Shown here piece by piece: positions 11,488-23,892 of a stretch of DNA of 64,000 nucleotides. The notes under the pieces were generated by a model. It did not search any database, was not told where the DNA came from, and was given only the letters and a program-made list of their open reading frames with translations. The position numbers and the translations under genes were made by a program. The stretch is taken from positions 138,914,415 to 138,978,414 of the forward strand of contig CM059187.1 of assembly GCA_030323885.1 (NCBI GenBank), read 5' to 3'. The DNA is from Branchipolynoe longqiensis (Eukaryota; Annelida; Polychaeta; Phyllodocida; Polynoidae). The number at the start of each line of letters is the position of its first letter. Position 1 is the first letter of the stretch.

Positions 11488-11659
11488 GTCACTTCACCTG
11501 AACTGGGTCAGGGAGAGTGCTGAGATCAATGATCTCCAAGCACAACGTTGCTTAGTTTTTCTGTTTATACAACCAGATATGTGGGGGATATATCGGCGTA
11601 AAGTGGAGAGTACAACTTAGGTATTTCAACTTTTTAGAGTAGTACAAATATAAACAATA

Positions 11660-12630
11660 TTTGCAGTAATGTAAAATATTGGCAGTGGCTATTCGTACGG
11701 GACCGTATCAATAGCCAGAGCACTTATTAGTACAGCGGTAGTCACGTGACAAGCTTTGGTCCAATCATACGATGAAAATGTTTACAGCTAACTCTAACCC
11801 TAAACCTAACGCTAAACCTAATGCTAAACCTAAAGCCCAAGTCACACCTACCTGGACTAGCCCCAGATTTTTAGCCGGACCACCCCCGGACCATTCCCCC
11901 GGACTGTCCCGGATAAAAATTGCTATTTTGGTAGTTTTTTGGCTGGCTCTCACACCTACCCAGACAAGCCACGGTCAACCCACGGACCACAGCATGGACA
12001 ACCCCCGGACTACCCGGTGTAGCCACGGATTAGTCCCGGATTAGTCCCGGATCAGCCCCGGACTACTCCCGGATAGCCCAGAGTATAAAATGACCCAGAC
12101 GAGATACAACGACCGCCGGACAACACATGGACTACCCGGATGAGTCACGGATCCCACACGGATGATGCCGGTTAACCCCAGATTGCAATATTCCCCGGAT
12201 CGCCCCAGATGTTTTAAACATTTTAAAACATCCGGGGCCCACCCCAGATGATGCCGGATCACCAAGAACCAGCCACGGATCACCAAGGACCAGTCATGTA
12301 AGAGCCACGGATGACGCCAGATGGCCACGGACCACGCCGGATCACGGGTCGGGGATCGTCCAGCCCCTGATCCGGGTAGGTGTGACTTAGGCTCAATCCT
12401 AAACCTAAACCTAACCCTAAACCCTAAACTTAACCCTAAACTTAACCATAACCTGGGGGATGGGTTGGTTGTTGGAGTTTTACGTCCTGGCAACATCCAA
12501 GGTTGGGCGATGGGACGGGGATACGGCAGAGTATGACGTGATAAAGGAGTGCCGTACTAATAAGCGCTCTGGCTATTGATACGCCGCCATACGAATAACC
12601 ACTTCTTAAAATATTTGTTAGTATAATTGC
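11660..12630. mobile_element. Foldback element (family J) with telomere-like motifs
   Basis: Inverted arms of about 90 bp (11680-11755 and 12534-12620) share tcaatagccagagc and ttattagtac. Inside lie CCTAAAC-type tracts (11800-11845 and 12395-12450) in opposite context, an inverted agtcacacctacc segment, and a core of irregular CCCGGAT/CCACGGAT motifs. No coding capacity. A SINE tail fragment lies at 12465-12500. Confidence 0.6.
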
Positions 12631-12721
12631 ATTGCAAAATTTACTTACACAGTGATTATACAGAAATATAAAACAAATATAGGGGGAAAACGTCGTTTTT
12701 TTTGGGGTAAATGTAAAAAGT

Positions 12722-12800
12722 AAAGCACGAAAGGGGAATTGAACCCCCAACTCCAGAATACAAGTCCCACACCCTTAACCACTGGACTACAGAACCCACA
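12722..12800 (-). other. tRNA-like segment
   Basis: Minus strand gtagtccagtggttaaggg and gggggttcaattcccc resemble a D-arm/A-box and a T-arm. The acceptor ends do not pair, so this is a tRNA pseudogene or SINE head rather than a tRNA gene. Confidence 0.35.
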
Positions 12801-13680
12801 CGTAATTTGTTGTCTCAGTAAATCTTGTTCTAAATATTAAAATGTCAAATGTGTCAACAAAAACTTGTTTCAAAGAAATATATAACCAATATCTGATTAA
12901 CCCTACTCATTTTCTATTTCTTCATATGTCATTAACCATAGGATATAAATAAAAACATGAATAAAATAAGTAAAACTGACTCTGGCTATGGCTCTAACAC
13001 TAGTCTGAGTGCCCAGATTTGTCTAAATCTAAATGCACATGGCATAAGATGTTCTGATTATATTGATGGAAATGCAATGCTGGATAAAAGATTAATATCT
13101 TAATTTATTATATATATTTTTTTAGTTAGTGTTCTATGTTTCAAACAAGAGCTGAGATGAGCTGAAACTAGCACATTTCATAACTGCACCCAGTGTATTA
13201 GCATGTGCCATGTGCTTCTCGCGGTTTGTTTTGCTCGGACACATCCCACAATGCACCGCGCGGCTGGAACGGTGATAATAGTTGTTGGAATGACGGATCT
13301 ACTGAGCGCAGACAACCAATGGCCGCATCCGGCAGTTGAACTCGCCCCGCCCCCTCTTTTCCCCGCCCCCACCCCTCCTCACACACACCCTCCACGCTCC
13401 CACGTCGAAACCAGGAAGATACCACGAGTGACCTTTGAACCCGAGGACTTGTTTAAAACTTAACTAAAAATACACTGCAAAACAATATCGACACACAAAA
13501 CCGGTCGGGATAACGGTGGGGGTGGGGGTGGGGGTGGGTGGAGACGAAACAGCATGGTTCTGGTATTAAGCACAACGTGGACTAGTTTCCTATTACGTGT
13601 ACTAATAAATAGGTCACCTGTATTGCATTCCAGATAGAATTAATTATTAACTGACTGGGGGTTAACTTTCTAGCCACATA
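12801..13680. other. Unannotated interval
   Basis: AT-rich to 13200, then a GC-richer patch (13220-13440) with no protein-like translation, then (GGGGGT)n near 13515. Confidence 0.5.
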
Positions 13681-13778
13681 GGGGTCAGATCAGTGTCTGA
13701 TACTGAATTGTGACAGTATGCACTCGTGGCGGCTTTATAATGCTGACCCACTGAGATGCCATCACATAGCACCATGAT

Positions 13779-14094
13779 TGGTTGGTTGGTTGGTTGGTTG
13801 AGTTTTACGTCCTGGCAACATGTAAGGTCATATCAGGATGGGTACCGACTTGTGACAGTGCACACTCATAGCGACTTGAGAGTGCTGCCCCACTGGGAAA
13901 TTAGGCCACCAGCACCATGATCCGATATCCCACTCAATCACATTGTCCTTGCCCTATCTTATTAATGCCAAGCGCGAGGCTAGGAAGCGACAAGTACCAA
14001 TTTGTAAGTCACTGGTTTTACTCGACCGGCATTGGAACTTCCGACCTTCCGCACGGTAAGCCTGTGCTCTACCGATTCGGCCACCGCGTGCGGT
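13779..14094 (-). mobile_element. SINE-A, full-length copy with 14-bp duplication
   Basis: Minus-strand copy of the commonest repeat here. Its head resembles a tRNA, with A-box and B-box (ggttcgaa type) elements; its tail is (CCAA)n. Flanked by the perfect 14-bp duplication catagcaccatgat (13765-13778, 14095-14108), as expected for LINE-driven retroposition. It landed in an older SINE fragment. Confidence 0.82.
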
Positions 14095-14272
14095 CATAGC
14101 ACCATGATGCAACACCATCTGATTCAGTCGCATTGGAACAGAACATTTTCCTATCCTAGTAACACCGAACACAAATATGTAAGCATTCGATTTCACTCGG
14201 CCGGGACTTGTAACCCGCGACCCCCGCACGGGAGGTGGACACTCTAACCACAAGTCAACCACATGCACTAGA

Positions 14273-14828
14273 CCAGACGGGATGGACAAATGAGTTTGGT
14301 AGATCATGGGACTCGAACCCTGGTCGAGTCAAACCAATGACTTAAAAATTGATATTTGTTGCTCTCTAGTCAGGCGCTCGGCATTATTAGGATAGGCCAA
14401 AAACTGGTTGGCTGAGTGTCAGGATAATGTGACAGTGATATTTGTTGCTCCCTAGTCAGGTGCTTGGCATCATTAGGACAAGGACATTATTAGGGCAAGG
14501 ACTGGTTGTCTCAGTGTCAGGATAATGTGACTGAGTGAGATATTGGGTCATGGTGCTACCAGCCTGGTCTGCCAGTGGGGCAGCACTATAAAGTCACCAC
14601 GAGTGTGCATAGTACAAGTCGGTACCCATCCTGATATGACCTTAAATGTTGCCAACCAACCAACCAACCAACCAACCAACCAAGTAACCAACCAACCAAC
14701 CAACCAACCAAAAAACCAACCAACCAACCAACCAAAAAATCAACCAACCAACCAACCCACCAACCCACCAACCAACCCACCAACCCACCAACCAACCAAC
14801 AACCAACCAAACAACCAACCAAACAACC
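14273..14828 (+). mobile_element. SINE-A copy with long (CCAA)n tail
   Basis: Body to about 14651, with part of the body duplicated near 14430-14530, then a tail microsatellite of CCAA/CCCA units to 14828. Confidence 0.75.
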
Positions 14829-15083
14829 AGCGACCACCCGCGTGGGAAGTGGACGCTCTAACCACAAGACAACCACATGCGCTAAGTGCAAAGTTCTGCA
14901 GCTCACGTTGCCTGGTGAGGCTACATTGTAAACCCGAGGTCCACCCGGCTTCTTCCAGACCCACCAAGCCGTATGTGGAAATTTTCCTCGGGAGGTTTCC
15001 TCATGCAATGTGGGAGGAGCCAGGCAGAGACGGCGCCATGGCGACGGCGAACCCACCCGACCCGCGCCAAGTAACCAATAGGT

Positions 15084-15420
15084 TGTTTGTGGCGGTTTTA
15101 CGTCCTAGCAACATGTGTGGTTATATCAGGACGGGTACTGACTGACTGACTTGTGACAGTGCACACTCATGCTGACTTTATTTTATAGTGCTGCCCCACT
15201 GGGAAATCAGGCCGCCGGCACGATGCTCCGATATCCCACTCAGTCACATTATCCTGACACTGAGCCAACCAGTCCGTGTCCTATCCTATTAATGCCGAGC
15301 GGCTGGCTAGGAAGCGATAAGTGTCAATTTTATAAGTCATTGGTTTGACTCGATCGGGAACCAAACTCCCGATCTCCCGCACGCGAGGCCCGCGCGCTAC
15401 CGAGTCAGCCACCACGCCCC
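15084..15420 (-). mobile_element. SINE-A copy
   Basis: Complete body with the alternative gttcggttccc-type head, reversed. Confidence 0.72.
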
Positions 15421-15487
15421 ATCTGACTGACTTGAGATTATAATGCTGCCTCACTGGAAGAAGATATTGGGTCATGGTGCGACCGGT

Positions 15488-15719
15488 GACTTCTCGGCGA
15501 TGCTTTTTGGCTTATTTCCGTTCAGGGTGCGTCTCGGCAACATCTCGGAGACGCCTCCCTTTTCAGACTGGAGATGAAAAGCGCCTCGAAAATGGCCGCC
15601 GTATTCAGTAGTTTCAGCCAATCACAGCGCAGCTTTTCCATTGTAAATGGCCGCCACCTATAGATGCATCACGGCCATCTCCGAGGCGCCTCCGAGACAG
15701 ACCCTGAACGCGGCCCAGG
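15488..15719. mobile_element. GC-rich foldback MITE (family P), copy 2
   Basis: A shorter copy of the 4371 element in the opposite layout, ending gaccctgaacgcggcccagg. It is flanked by opposed SINE fragments. Confidence 0.68.
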
Positions 15720-15935
15720 TCACCAGCACCATGAGCCGATATCACAGCCAGTGACATTATCCTGACACTGAGCTAACCAGTCCTTGTATGATTCTAGTAA
15801 TGCCGGGTGACAGGCTAGATCGTGACAAGCATCAATTTTGTAAATCAATCATTGGTTTGCCCAGGCAGGGATTCCAACTTCCGACCTTCCGCACAGGAAT
15901 GTCTGCAATCTATCGACTGGGCCACTGCGACTGGT
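15720..15935 (-). mobile_element. SINE-A copy, 3' truncated
   Basis: The body from caccatgagccgatatc to the head; its tail side is cut by the foldback MITE. Confidence 0.65.
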
Positions 15936-16408
15936 AAATAACCAACACAGGCATTCACATCATCCATCAATATTTCGACACTACTGACATATACAATTAT
16001 ATCATATATTTCATTATAGATAAATGTTTTCTAAACAAGGTAAACCAAAAAACAGCTTCATTATAATAGGTATGGCAACTCAATTTTGTAACTTAATAGA
16101 AAGTACTATATTTTAATGCAGTTCGGCAGATTGTACCAGGGGAGAAAAAAAGGCACAAAGTTGATTAAAATCGGATGATTACTTCAAAAGGTATAGGGTT
16201 TTTAATATTCCCAAATTTGACCCAGAAATTGCATATTTTGACTTTTTTCATGGGACCCACATTACAATCCTTGATTATTTAAAAAAAGTTATGGACACAG
16301 GAACTTGTATTTCAGGAATATTTATTATTACTATGTATATTTCAAGTCTATTTTATTGAGAGTAACCCGTGTCTGCTACAATTCGTAAAATGTATATCTC
16401 TCTCGTTA

Positions 16409-16735
16409 TGGTTGGTTGGTTGTTGGAGTTTCATGTCCTTGCAACATCTAATATCATATCAGGACGAGTACCAACTTGTGACAGTGCACACTCATGGTGA
16501 CTGTATAGGGCTGCCCCACTGGGAGACCAGGCCGCCATCACCATGACCTGATATCCCACCCAGGTCACATTATCCTAACACTTGGCACACCAGTCCTTGC
16601 CCTATGCTAATATCGCTGAGCGCCGGGTTAGGCCAGGAATCAACAAGTACCAATTTTGTAAGTAATTGGTTTGACTCTACCAGGAATCGAACTCCCAACC
16701 TTCCGCACAGAAAGACCACGCATCCGGTCTCTGTT
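16409..16735 (-). mobile_element. SINE-A copy
   Basis: Full-length, tail gttggttggttg reversed, alternative head. Confidence 0.72.
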
Positions 16736-16879
16736 ATGAGGTCATGTCTCCTCACATAACCGATTAACAACTGAGTTGCATGTCTTTTATCAAATTTAAA
16801 TACACTTGGACCATTCTCACCATGCACATGAAATGCTTGTAAAGAAATAGTTGCGAACGGATCGCCTAATCTCTTGGAC

Positions 16880-17234
16880 TTAAAGCTGCATAGTCCTATG
16901 GTTTTGAGTTTGTTGTCATTTTCTGAGATAAATATATTAGATTGGTCGTTATAATCTACCTTACTTTAGCTTGAAGTAACTTTGATTTTAAATGGCTAAC
17001 TTTTGAGACATTATAACTGCAAATAGGTTTAATTAATGTTGGCAAGCACGCCAATACTCTGGCACCATAGGCTTTTCCAGTAACATGTTCCATTAAATTG
17101 ACTCAGTATTCCCTTCTATCTGGCAACAAATGCTTAATAAGTGCATCGGTATCTAAGCTAGATATGCAGAATAAAATCAAGACTATTGGTTTAGTTTTGG
17201 CAAGTCTATGCTTCATCGGACTATGCAGCTTTAA
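16880..17234. mobile_element. TTAA-flanked MITE (family D), copy 2
   Basis: Same ends as 9037, TTAA on both sides, similar AT-rich interior. Confidence 0.72.
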
Positions 17235-17245
17235 GTAAATTATAG

Positions 17246-17545
17246 GTTGGGTGTTGGGAGTTTTACATCCTGGCAACATCTAAGGTCATAGCAGGATGGG
17301 TACCGACCTGTGACAGTGCACACTCATGGTGACTTTATATGGCTGCCCCACTGGGAGACAAGGCCACCAGCACCATGACCTGATATCCCACTCAGTCACA
17401 TTGTCCTGACACAGAGCTAACCAGTCCTTGCCTTATCCTATTAATGCCAAGCAACAAGTAGGCCTATCAATTTTTAAATAATGGATATGACTTGATTTTG
17501 AGCCCGAGGATTCGAATCCACCGATCCACCAAAACGGTGGCTGTC
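17246..17545 (-). mobile_element. SINE-A copy
   Basis: Full body with small deletions near the tRNA-like head. Confidence 0.7.
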
Positions 17546-17603
17546 TATTTATATAGTTTATCTGGAAATAAATAAGGCGATAACCAAGCTCAAAATACTC
17601 ATA

Positions 17604-17857
17604 TATGAGACTGTCTCAAAAGGTGCTAAGCAATATGGGACAAAACTTTGTCCATTGTAACGGATCAACATAGTATCTGCTTATGCATTTGCTCAGGATA
17701 AACTGATTTGTTTTTTACATGGCGTTTCATAATCCCGATAGAATACATATTGATTTGAAGCAAATGTCCTTGTGTTTTCAGTGTAAGCGTTTCTGTGCTG
17801 TTTTGTGTTACAATGGACAAAAAAACGAAGAATTAGCACCTTTTGAGACAGGCTCAT
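17604..17857. mobile_element. MITE family F, copy 1
   Basis: Inverted ends tatgagactgtctcaaaagg and complement, no coding capacity. The TA at the borders would fit Tc1/mariner-type insertion. Confidence 0.68.
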
Positions 17858-18504
17858 ATATATATATATACCCTTAATTTGTTATAAAGGCGTACATAGA
17901 ACAATGTAGGTAATGCACTCAGTAAACTGGTAAACACAGACAGAAAGGAAGGAAAGGTAGGGAACGCCAAAAACAACCAATTCTGATGTCCAAATGGGCC
18001 ACTAAGTGCAAACATATTTGTGCCATAGACCTCGTCTAGACAGCACCATGGATACCGCAGTGACCGAGACAGGTAGGTGGCCACAGCACAGCAAGGTGTG
18101 GCGCCGGGTGCCAGTTATCGATTTGTTCCTCCTATAGATGCACGCGGCAAGTAGAAAACTAGTCACACCAACTTTACTACAAGTCGTGGGGTCAATTTGT
18201 AGAAGTTTAATTCAAACACAGTTTTTATTTTCACAATCAAACACTTATATTATTCTTTTCTCAAATCAGCAGTTAAAATACACAGAAAAATAAATTGTGG
18301 GTAAAATTATAAATTCTACATTTTCTGATTTATTAGTTCTGATATATTGTGCCAAAGAACCAGAGCATGGGCAATCTGAGTTTGTGTACTGACAATCTAG
18401 GCCCTGATCAGCGCTGCAGGGAGGTCGGCAGCTGCACGGCGCAAACACACCGTGCGCGCTGGCCGAATCGGTAGAGCGCAGGCCTCCCTCCCATGCGCGG
18501 GATT

Positions 18505-19637
18505 TTTTTTTGTAAATATAGTTTATTCATTGAATAAAGTCTTTTGTCAGCAGGGTGGCACTGGTCTTCCAGCCATGTGACAATACAGTTATTTACAATA
18601 TATGTATATGTAGTCTGATATTGTCATCAGCAGCTAGCTTAAATCAGCTGAAATAACAATATTAAACATTCAAAGACTTACATATGGTATAGTTTGACAA
18701 TTCATATATAAAAATAGTAGTTATATGTTGTATTCATACACACTTAGATACATACATGTACGGAGTGGTTAGGTGCATAGTTTCCCTTCATAGGTTTGTA
18801 TGCCTACTATGTTGTGAATTGCAAAATTATCATGTTGTTGGAGTTAACATTTTGAGATGGAGTGTTAGAAGAATGGTATGTTTATTCTGTTAGATATGAG
18901 TGTGGTTAGCTTGTAGGGTTATGCTTAAAATGTTAATACCTCGGGTGTTTTTGTTGCTGACTACATGAAGTAGTTCGAGTAAGTAGGTTGTTAGTAATGA
19001 TGGCATAAACAATGCTTGGAGGATAGTACGTTTCAGTCATTTAGTAGTCTAGTACAGACTTTATTAGTGTCTATGTTTATACAAAGACCCTATAATACTA
19101 AGACGGCTAACTCAGCCTGTACTGTGTAATCAAAATGATCAAACCCACCACTTGGTACGCTGGCAGTTCTCTTGGTTAAACAGATGCTATATTATATGTA
19201 TAAATGTATATATGAATGTGAAAGATATGTGATGATGGCAATGATGATGATGATGCTGATGATGATGTGTGTTTGTTCATAGCAATTTCATATTGATGTG
19301 TATTCATACTTACCTGTCTCATGTATAATATAACTGTATGTGTTTACATGTGAAACACCAACCAGCAGCTGGGTTGATCAAACCCACCACAAGGTGGCAC
19401 TGCGAAATTTACATTACCATGGGAGAGATAGGGAGTGAGCCGTCCCATTATCACAGGGTCCCCGGTTTATAGCAATACCACCAGACTGATACACATTTTC
19501 CGAATTTGCTGGGCAAATAATTTGGACGGTGGATAACTTGGTTTGTTGGCAGCAGGTAAAGGAGCGTGTGGGGTGGTGGGAGGGGGGTGGGGTGGCCATA
19601 GGTGCTTATAATAGATAGATACTTAAATATGGCGACC
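18505..19637 (-). other. Possible retroposed 3' end and unannotated sequence
   Basis: Minus-strand sequence ends aatgaataaactatatttac followed by an A run at 18505-18513, directly against a SINE head fragment. This looks like a poly(A) retrocopy 3' end. No protein is recognisable upstream to 19637. Confidence 0.4.
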
Positions 19638-19912
19638 TCATCGGTCGAGTCAAACCAATGCCTTATAAAATTGATACTTGTCACTTCCTAGCTTGGCGCT
19701 CTGCATTAATAGGATAGGGCAAGGACTGGTTAGCTCAGTGTCAGGATAATGTGACTGAGGGGGTATTGGGTCATGGTGCTGGTGGCCTGAATTCCCAGTG
19801 GGGCAGCACTATAAAGTCACCATGAGTGCATATTGTCACAAGTCGGTAACCGTCCTAATATAACCTTAAATGTTGCCAGGACGTAAAACTCCAACTACTA
19901 ACAAACCAACGG
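19638..19912 (+). mobile_element. SINE-A copy, 5' truncated
   Basis: Begins just after the B-box-like segment and runs to an aactactaacaaacc tail. Confidence 0.7.
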
Positions 19913-19992
19913 TGTGAACAAACCGCATGCACTGACCAAGTGACGGAAAGGCTTATGTGTACAGGCTGAAGTGATGAACACTGGGTTGGTTG

Positions 19993-20344
19993 CATGACAC
20001 TGAACACAATGAGTTGAGCGTCCGTGCCATGTTTTGGGAGATCGGGGGATCCGAAAACATGAGTTTGTGGGTTCGAACCCTGGTCGAGTCAAACCAATGA
20101 CGTAAAAATGTATACTTGTCGCTTCCTAGCCTGATGCTCGGCATTACTAGGATAGGGCAAGGACTGGTTCGCTCAGTGTCAGGATAATGTGATTGAGTGG
20201 GATATCAGGTCAAGGTGCTGGCAGCCTGATTTTCCAGTGGGTCAGCACTATAAAGTCACCAAGAGTGAGCACTGTCACAAGTCGATACCCGTCCTGATAT
20301 GACCTTAGATGTTGCTAGAATGTAAAACAACAAACAAACAAACC
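19993..20344 (+). mobile_element. SINE-A copy
   Basis: Head with gttgagcgtccgt, body, tail aacaacaaacaaacaaac. Confidence 0.72.
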
Positions 20345-20403
20345 CAATGTGTACACTGTGTGCACCTAGTTGTTTTTTTTGGTAAATGAATTTGATTCAT
20401 ATA

Positions 20404-20590
20404 CAGTAAAACCTCTCGAACTGCCCACTTCCACAGATCTCCCCTATATCGATCGCTTTATTTGGGTCCCAAACAATTGCCCATGCAGTATCATTGTAAC
20501 AATAAAAAAAAACTTCCGGAACCGACCACCTCCCTAAATGGACCATTTAAAGTCAGTGTCATGGTCGGTCGATTTAGAGAGGTTTCACTG
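20404..20590. mobile_element. pogo-type MITE
   Basis: A 187-bp element with ends cagtaaaacctctc and gagaggtttcactg, flanked by TA on each side. The CAGT(A/G)AAACCTC end is typical of pogo/Tigger MITEs. Confidence 0.72.
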
Positions 20591-20953
20591 TATATCTTTT
20601 GTCAGTGCCACAGTACGGGTCTTCTGATCATAAGTGTCACAGGTACATAGGTATTTACACAAATCTTTCACAGGGTTTATATAGTAAATTGAAGTGTGAA
20701 GTAAATTCTGAAATTAAAATGTACACAATGCAATAAATAATGAGTATGGGGTATATTAAATCATTTTACATTTACATGCAGGGTTTTACTTGTTGGTTCG
20801 GGATTTCCAATTCAATTTAAAGTTGAATAGTCCGATGGTTTTGAGTTTCTGCCATTTTCTGAGATAAATATATTAGGTTGATCGTTATAATCTACCTTAC
20901 GTTTAGTTTGTGGGAACTTATTTTAAGTGGCTAACTTTTTAGATATTTGAACT

Positions 20954-21224
20954 GTTTAGAAAGCAAGTGGCATGTGAAATGTCCTAAAAATATCAAGCTT
21001 TGTGTGGAAAATATTTGTTTTTGGAGTCAGATTGGTTTCCATGCTATACTGCTATTTATTGGGCGTGAGCATCATTTGACCTACTTAAAAATGTCAGAAT
21101 ATGTTTATTTTCAATTATTCAGATGCAACAGGACATACGCATTGAGGAAGCTTTTACATAGGACTTTGACAGCATTTTTATTTTGTAGTACAGTATTGGT
21201 ACACAACTTCTGAGAACGACCCAT
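20954..21224. mobile_element. DNA element family E, right part
   Basis: Matches the last 270 bp of 52554-53516, including the right terminus gagaacgacccat. Confidence 0.7.
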
Positions 21225-21617
21225 ATACACACACAGACAGCCACCCACCTCCATATACCCCCCCCCCCCCACACACACACACCACATACCCCAGCTCCGC
21301 CGACTTTAAGGGCAGTGTGCATACTAGACCGTGAACGCAGTTACGCTCCGATCCCCTGGTTGGTAGGAGACTGAGGCTGAATGACTGACTGGCTGTGAAG
21401 GCCAATAAGCCGTGAGGGGCAAGGCCACATGGTATGGGTGGTATTCACAAAACTATGTCAATGGTATATATCCTTTTATACTAATTATGGCATATAGTGA
21501 GTGTCATGACATAAAGCTTGACATAAAGCAATGACATTTATAGAATAGACTCGATGCGCTCACTTCTTGTGGGACATACAGTGCATCCAATCAGCGACCG
21601 AGTCAAACCAGTTAACT

Positions 21618-21987
21618 GGTTGGTTGTTGGAGTTTTACGTCCTGGCAACATATAAGGTCATATCAGGACGGGTACTGACTTGTGACAGTGCACACTCATT
21701 AGCGACTGTATAGTGCTGCCCCACCAACACTAGAGACCTGATATCCTACTCAGTCATATTATCCTGACACTGAGCCAACCAGTACTTGTCCTAGGAAGCG
21801 ACAAGTATACATTTTTAAGTCATCGGTTTTACTCGACCAGTGTTCGAATCCCACGATCTACCAACACGGGAGACCGACGGTCAACTCATTCGGCCACGAG
21901 TGCGCACTGTCACAAGTCGGTACCCGTCCTGATATGGACATAGGCGTTGCCAGGACGTAAAACACCAACAACCAACCAACCAACCGG
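21618..21987. mobile_element. Two opposed SINE-A pieces
   Basis: A minus copy (21618-21897) is joined head to body with a plus 3' fragment (21900-21987), which could fold back on itself. Confidence 0.68.
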
Positions 21988-22194
21988 TCCACTTGCAGCA
22001 CGACACCCTGCAGCGGAACACGCCGAAGAAAACGAAAAACTACAAGAAGAAGGCTGCACCGAAATTACGCAATGCCGAGATGGAGCGATGCGTAGTACAC
22101 AGTAGTGTATTAATAGAGTACACAGGTGTTTTTGTAGTGTAGACTTGGCTGGAGACTGGGTCAGGCCCGCCCAGCTCCGCCCAGCCCCCAGTAC

Positions 22195-22530
22195 CATGAC
22201 CTGATATCCTACTCAGTCACATTATCCTGACACTGAGCCAACCAGTCCTTGCCCTATCCTAATAATGTCGAGTGCTTGCCTAGGAAGTGACAAGTATCAA
22301 TTTTTAAGTCATTGGTTTGACTCGACGAGGTTTCGAACCCATGGGGATTAGTAGGATACAGCAGTAGAATAAGGAAGACTAATTTTCTATAATATAAATT
22401 GAAATTTCCACCGCCCAATCAACAAATGCATCCCTCAACACTAAATCTGACTACTAAATGGATTCGAATCCTATGATCTCCCAAAACGTGAGACGGACGC
22501 TCAACTCATTAGGCCATCCCGTCTGGTCCC
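22195..22530 (-). mobile_element. SINE-A copy with interruption
   Basis: Body and head separated by about 100 bp of unrelated sequence (22340-22440). Confidence 0.62.
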
Positions 22531-22574
22531 GCTACATATGATTTTCTACTAGTGCAGACAGGGGTGTTTAAGGC

Positions 22575-23150
22575 CCTGTCAGATTACGGCGTATGGCGGG
22601 AGCGTATTGAAAACCTACGTCGAAAATGGGAAAAGACTGCGCGGGATGACGTATCGTGACCTTTGGTGACCTCTCGGGTGTTTTTGAGCGTATGCGTAAC
22701 CTATGAGGAGCATACGAGGAGCATATGAGAGCGTACTGTGACATTTTTTGACGGTTTTGATTGGCATGTGGAGCGTATGAGGAGCATATGAGGAGCGTAT
22801 GAGGAGCGTATGCGAAGCATATGGGAGACCTATGTTATCTCTCCTCGGTCCGCCACCTGGTGGCTCCTGGGTATATAGTGCATCGCCTTTATATAGTGAG
22901 ACCATAGGTCGAGGATACGCCGCCATATGCTACTCATACGCTTTGCATACGTTACGCATACGCTCCCATATGCAACTCGAAGGTTCTGGGTACGCTTCAT
23001 ATGCCAGAGATACGCCCGTGACGCAAGTTGAGCGTACGAGTAGCGTATGCCGGCATACCCATAGCATACGCCGGCGTACCCCTAGCGTATGAGGAGCGTA
23101 TGCCAGCGTATGAGAAGCGTATGAGTAGCGTATGAACCATACGCTCCGGT
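22575..23150. repeat. GCGTATG-rich short repeats
   Basis: A 575-bp stretch dominated by variants of gaggagcgtatg on both strands, including many gcatatg and gcgtatgc words. It abuts an AT/TATG simple repeat. It could be the interior of a foldback element. Confidence 0.55.
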
Positions 23151-23164
23151 AGGTCGAGAATTTT

Positions 23165-23451
23165 TGAGCATGCACAAAAGAATATATACCTACGTATATA
23201 TACATACCTACATACAAACCTACCCACTTACATGCACATAAATATATAGATACATATATACACATACATACACATACATATAGATATACATACACATACA
23301 TAGACACATATATACATACCTGTACATACACACATATATATTATGTATAATTTATATATATGTGTGTATGTGTATGTGTGTGTATGTACAGGTATCTATA
23401 TATATATGTGTATGTATATGTGTATGTATATGTGTATGTATATGTATATAT
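23165..23451. repeat. TATG/TACA simple repeat
   Basis: Alternating TATG, TACA and TGTG words up to the left end of DIRS copy 1. It continues at the right end (28879-29000). Confidence 0.85.
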
Positions 23452-23534
23452 AGTATAGTTATACGAGTCTTACCTTGGTACAGATGATGGATAACTGTTG
23501 TTTTACCGAGGTATAAGCCTCGGATAGATGTGGG

Positions 23535-23568
23535 CTAGGGAGAGGTAAGCACGTCCGGTACCAGCAAT
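23535..23568. repeat. DIRS copy 1 inner inverted terminal repeat, 3' end
   Basis: A 34-nt segment starting ctagggagaggtaagcacgt that is a perfect inverted match to 28808-28841 at the other end of the same element. Confidence 0.88.
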
Positions 23569-23674
23569 CTTAACCTACTTATTGAGGATAAAAATGACTT
23601 TCAAACAATGGATACTATTACTTTACCGAAAAGGTACACCAACGGAATAGATGTGGCAGGGTGTGGCGGGAGGG

Positions 23675-23809
23675 CCCTAGCCCACATCTATCCGAGGCTT
23701 ATACCTCGGTAAAACAACAGTTATCCATCATCTGTACCAAGGTAAGACTCGTATAACTATACTATTTTACCTCGGTAAACAGCCTCAGGCTAGCCTCAGG
23801 CTAGGGAGA
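23675..23809 (-). repeat. DIRS copy 1 internal complementary region
   Basis: Positions 23675-23763 are, by eye, a perfect 89-nt reverse complement of the element's 3' terminus (23452-23540). Directly adjoining, 23765-23809 is a perfect 45-nt reverse complement of the 5' terminus (28833-28877). This is the DIRS splint that aligns both ends for circle formation. Confidence 0.9.
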
Positions 23810-23892
23810 CCTTTACATAATTCATTTTTATCCTTAATATCATTCTTTCTTATTATTATAACATTCTAAATTTTTGTTCTCACCTATTCTTG

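Noticed and set aside
13203..13463. Possible exon in the GC-richer patch
   Set aside because: Open frames on both strands look compositional; no splice sites in a consistent phase and no recognisable motif.
14543..15145. 200-codon frame with (TNQP)n repeats
   Set aside because: Translation of the SINE tail (CCAA)n microsatellite and flanking SINE.
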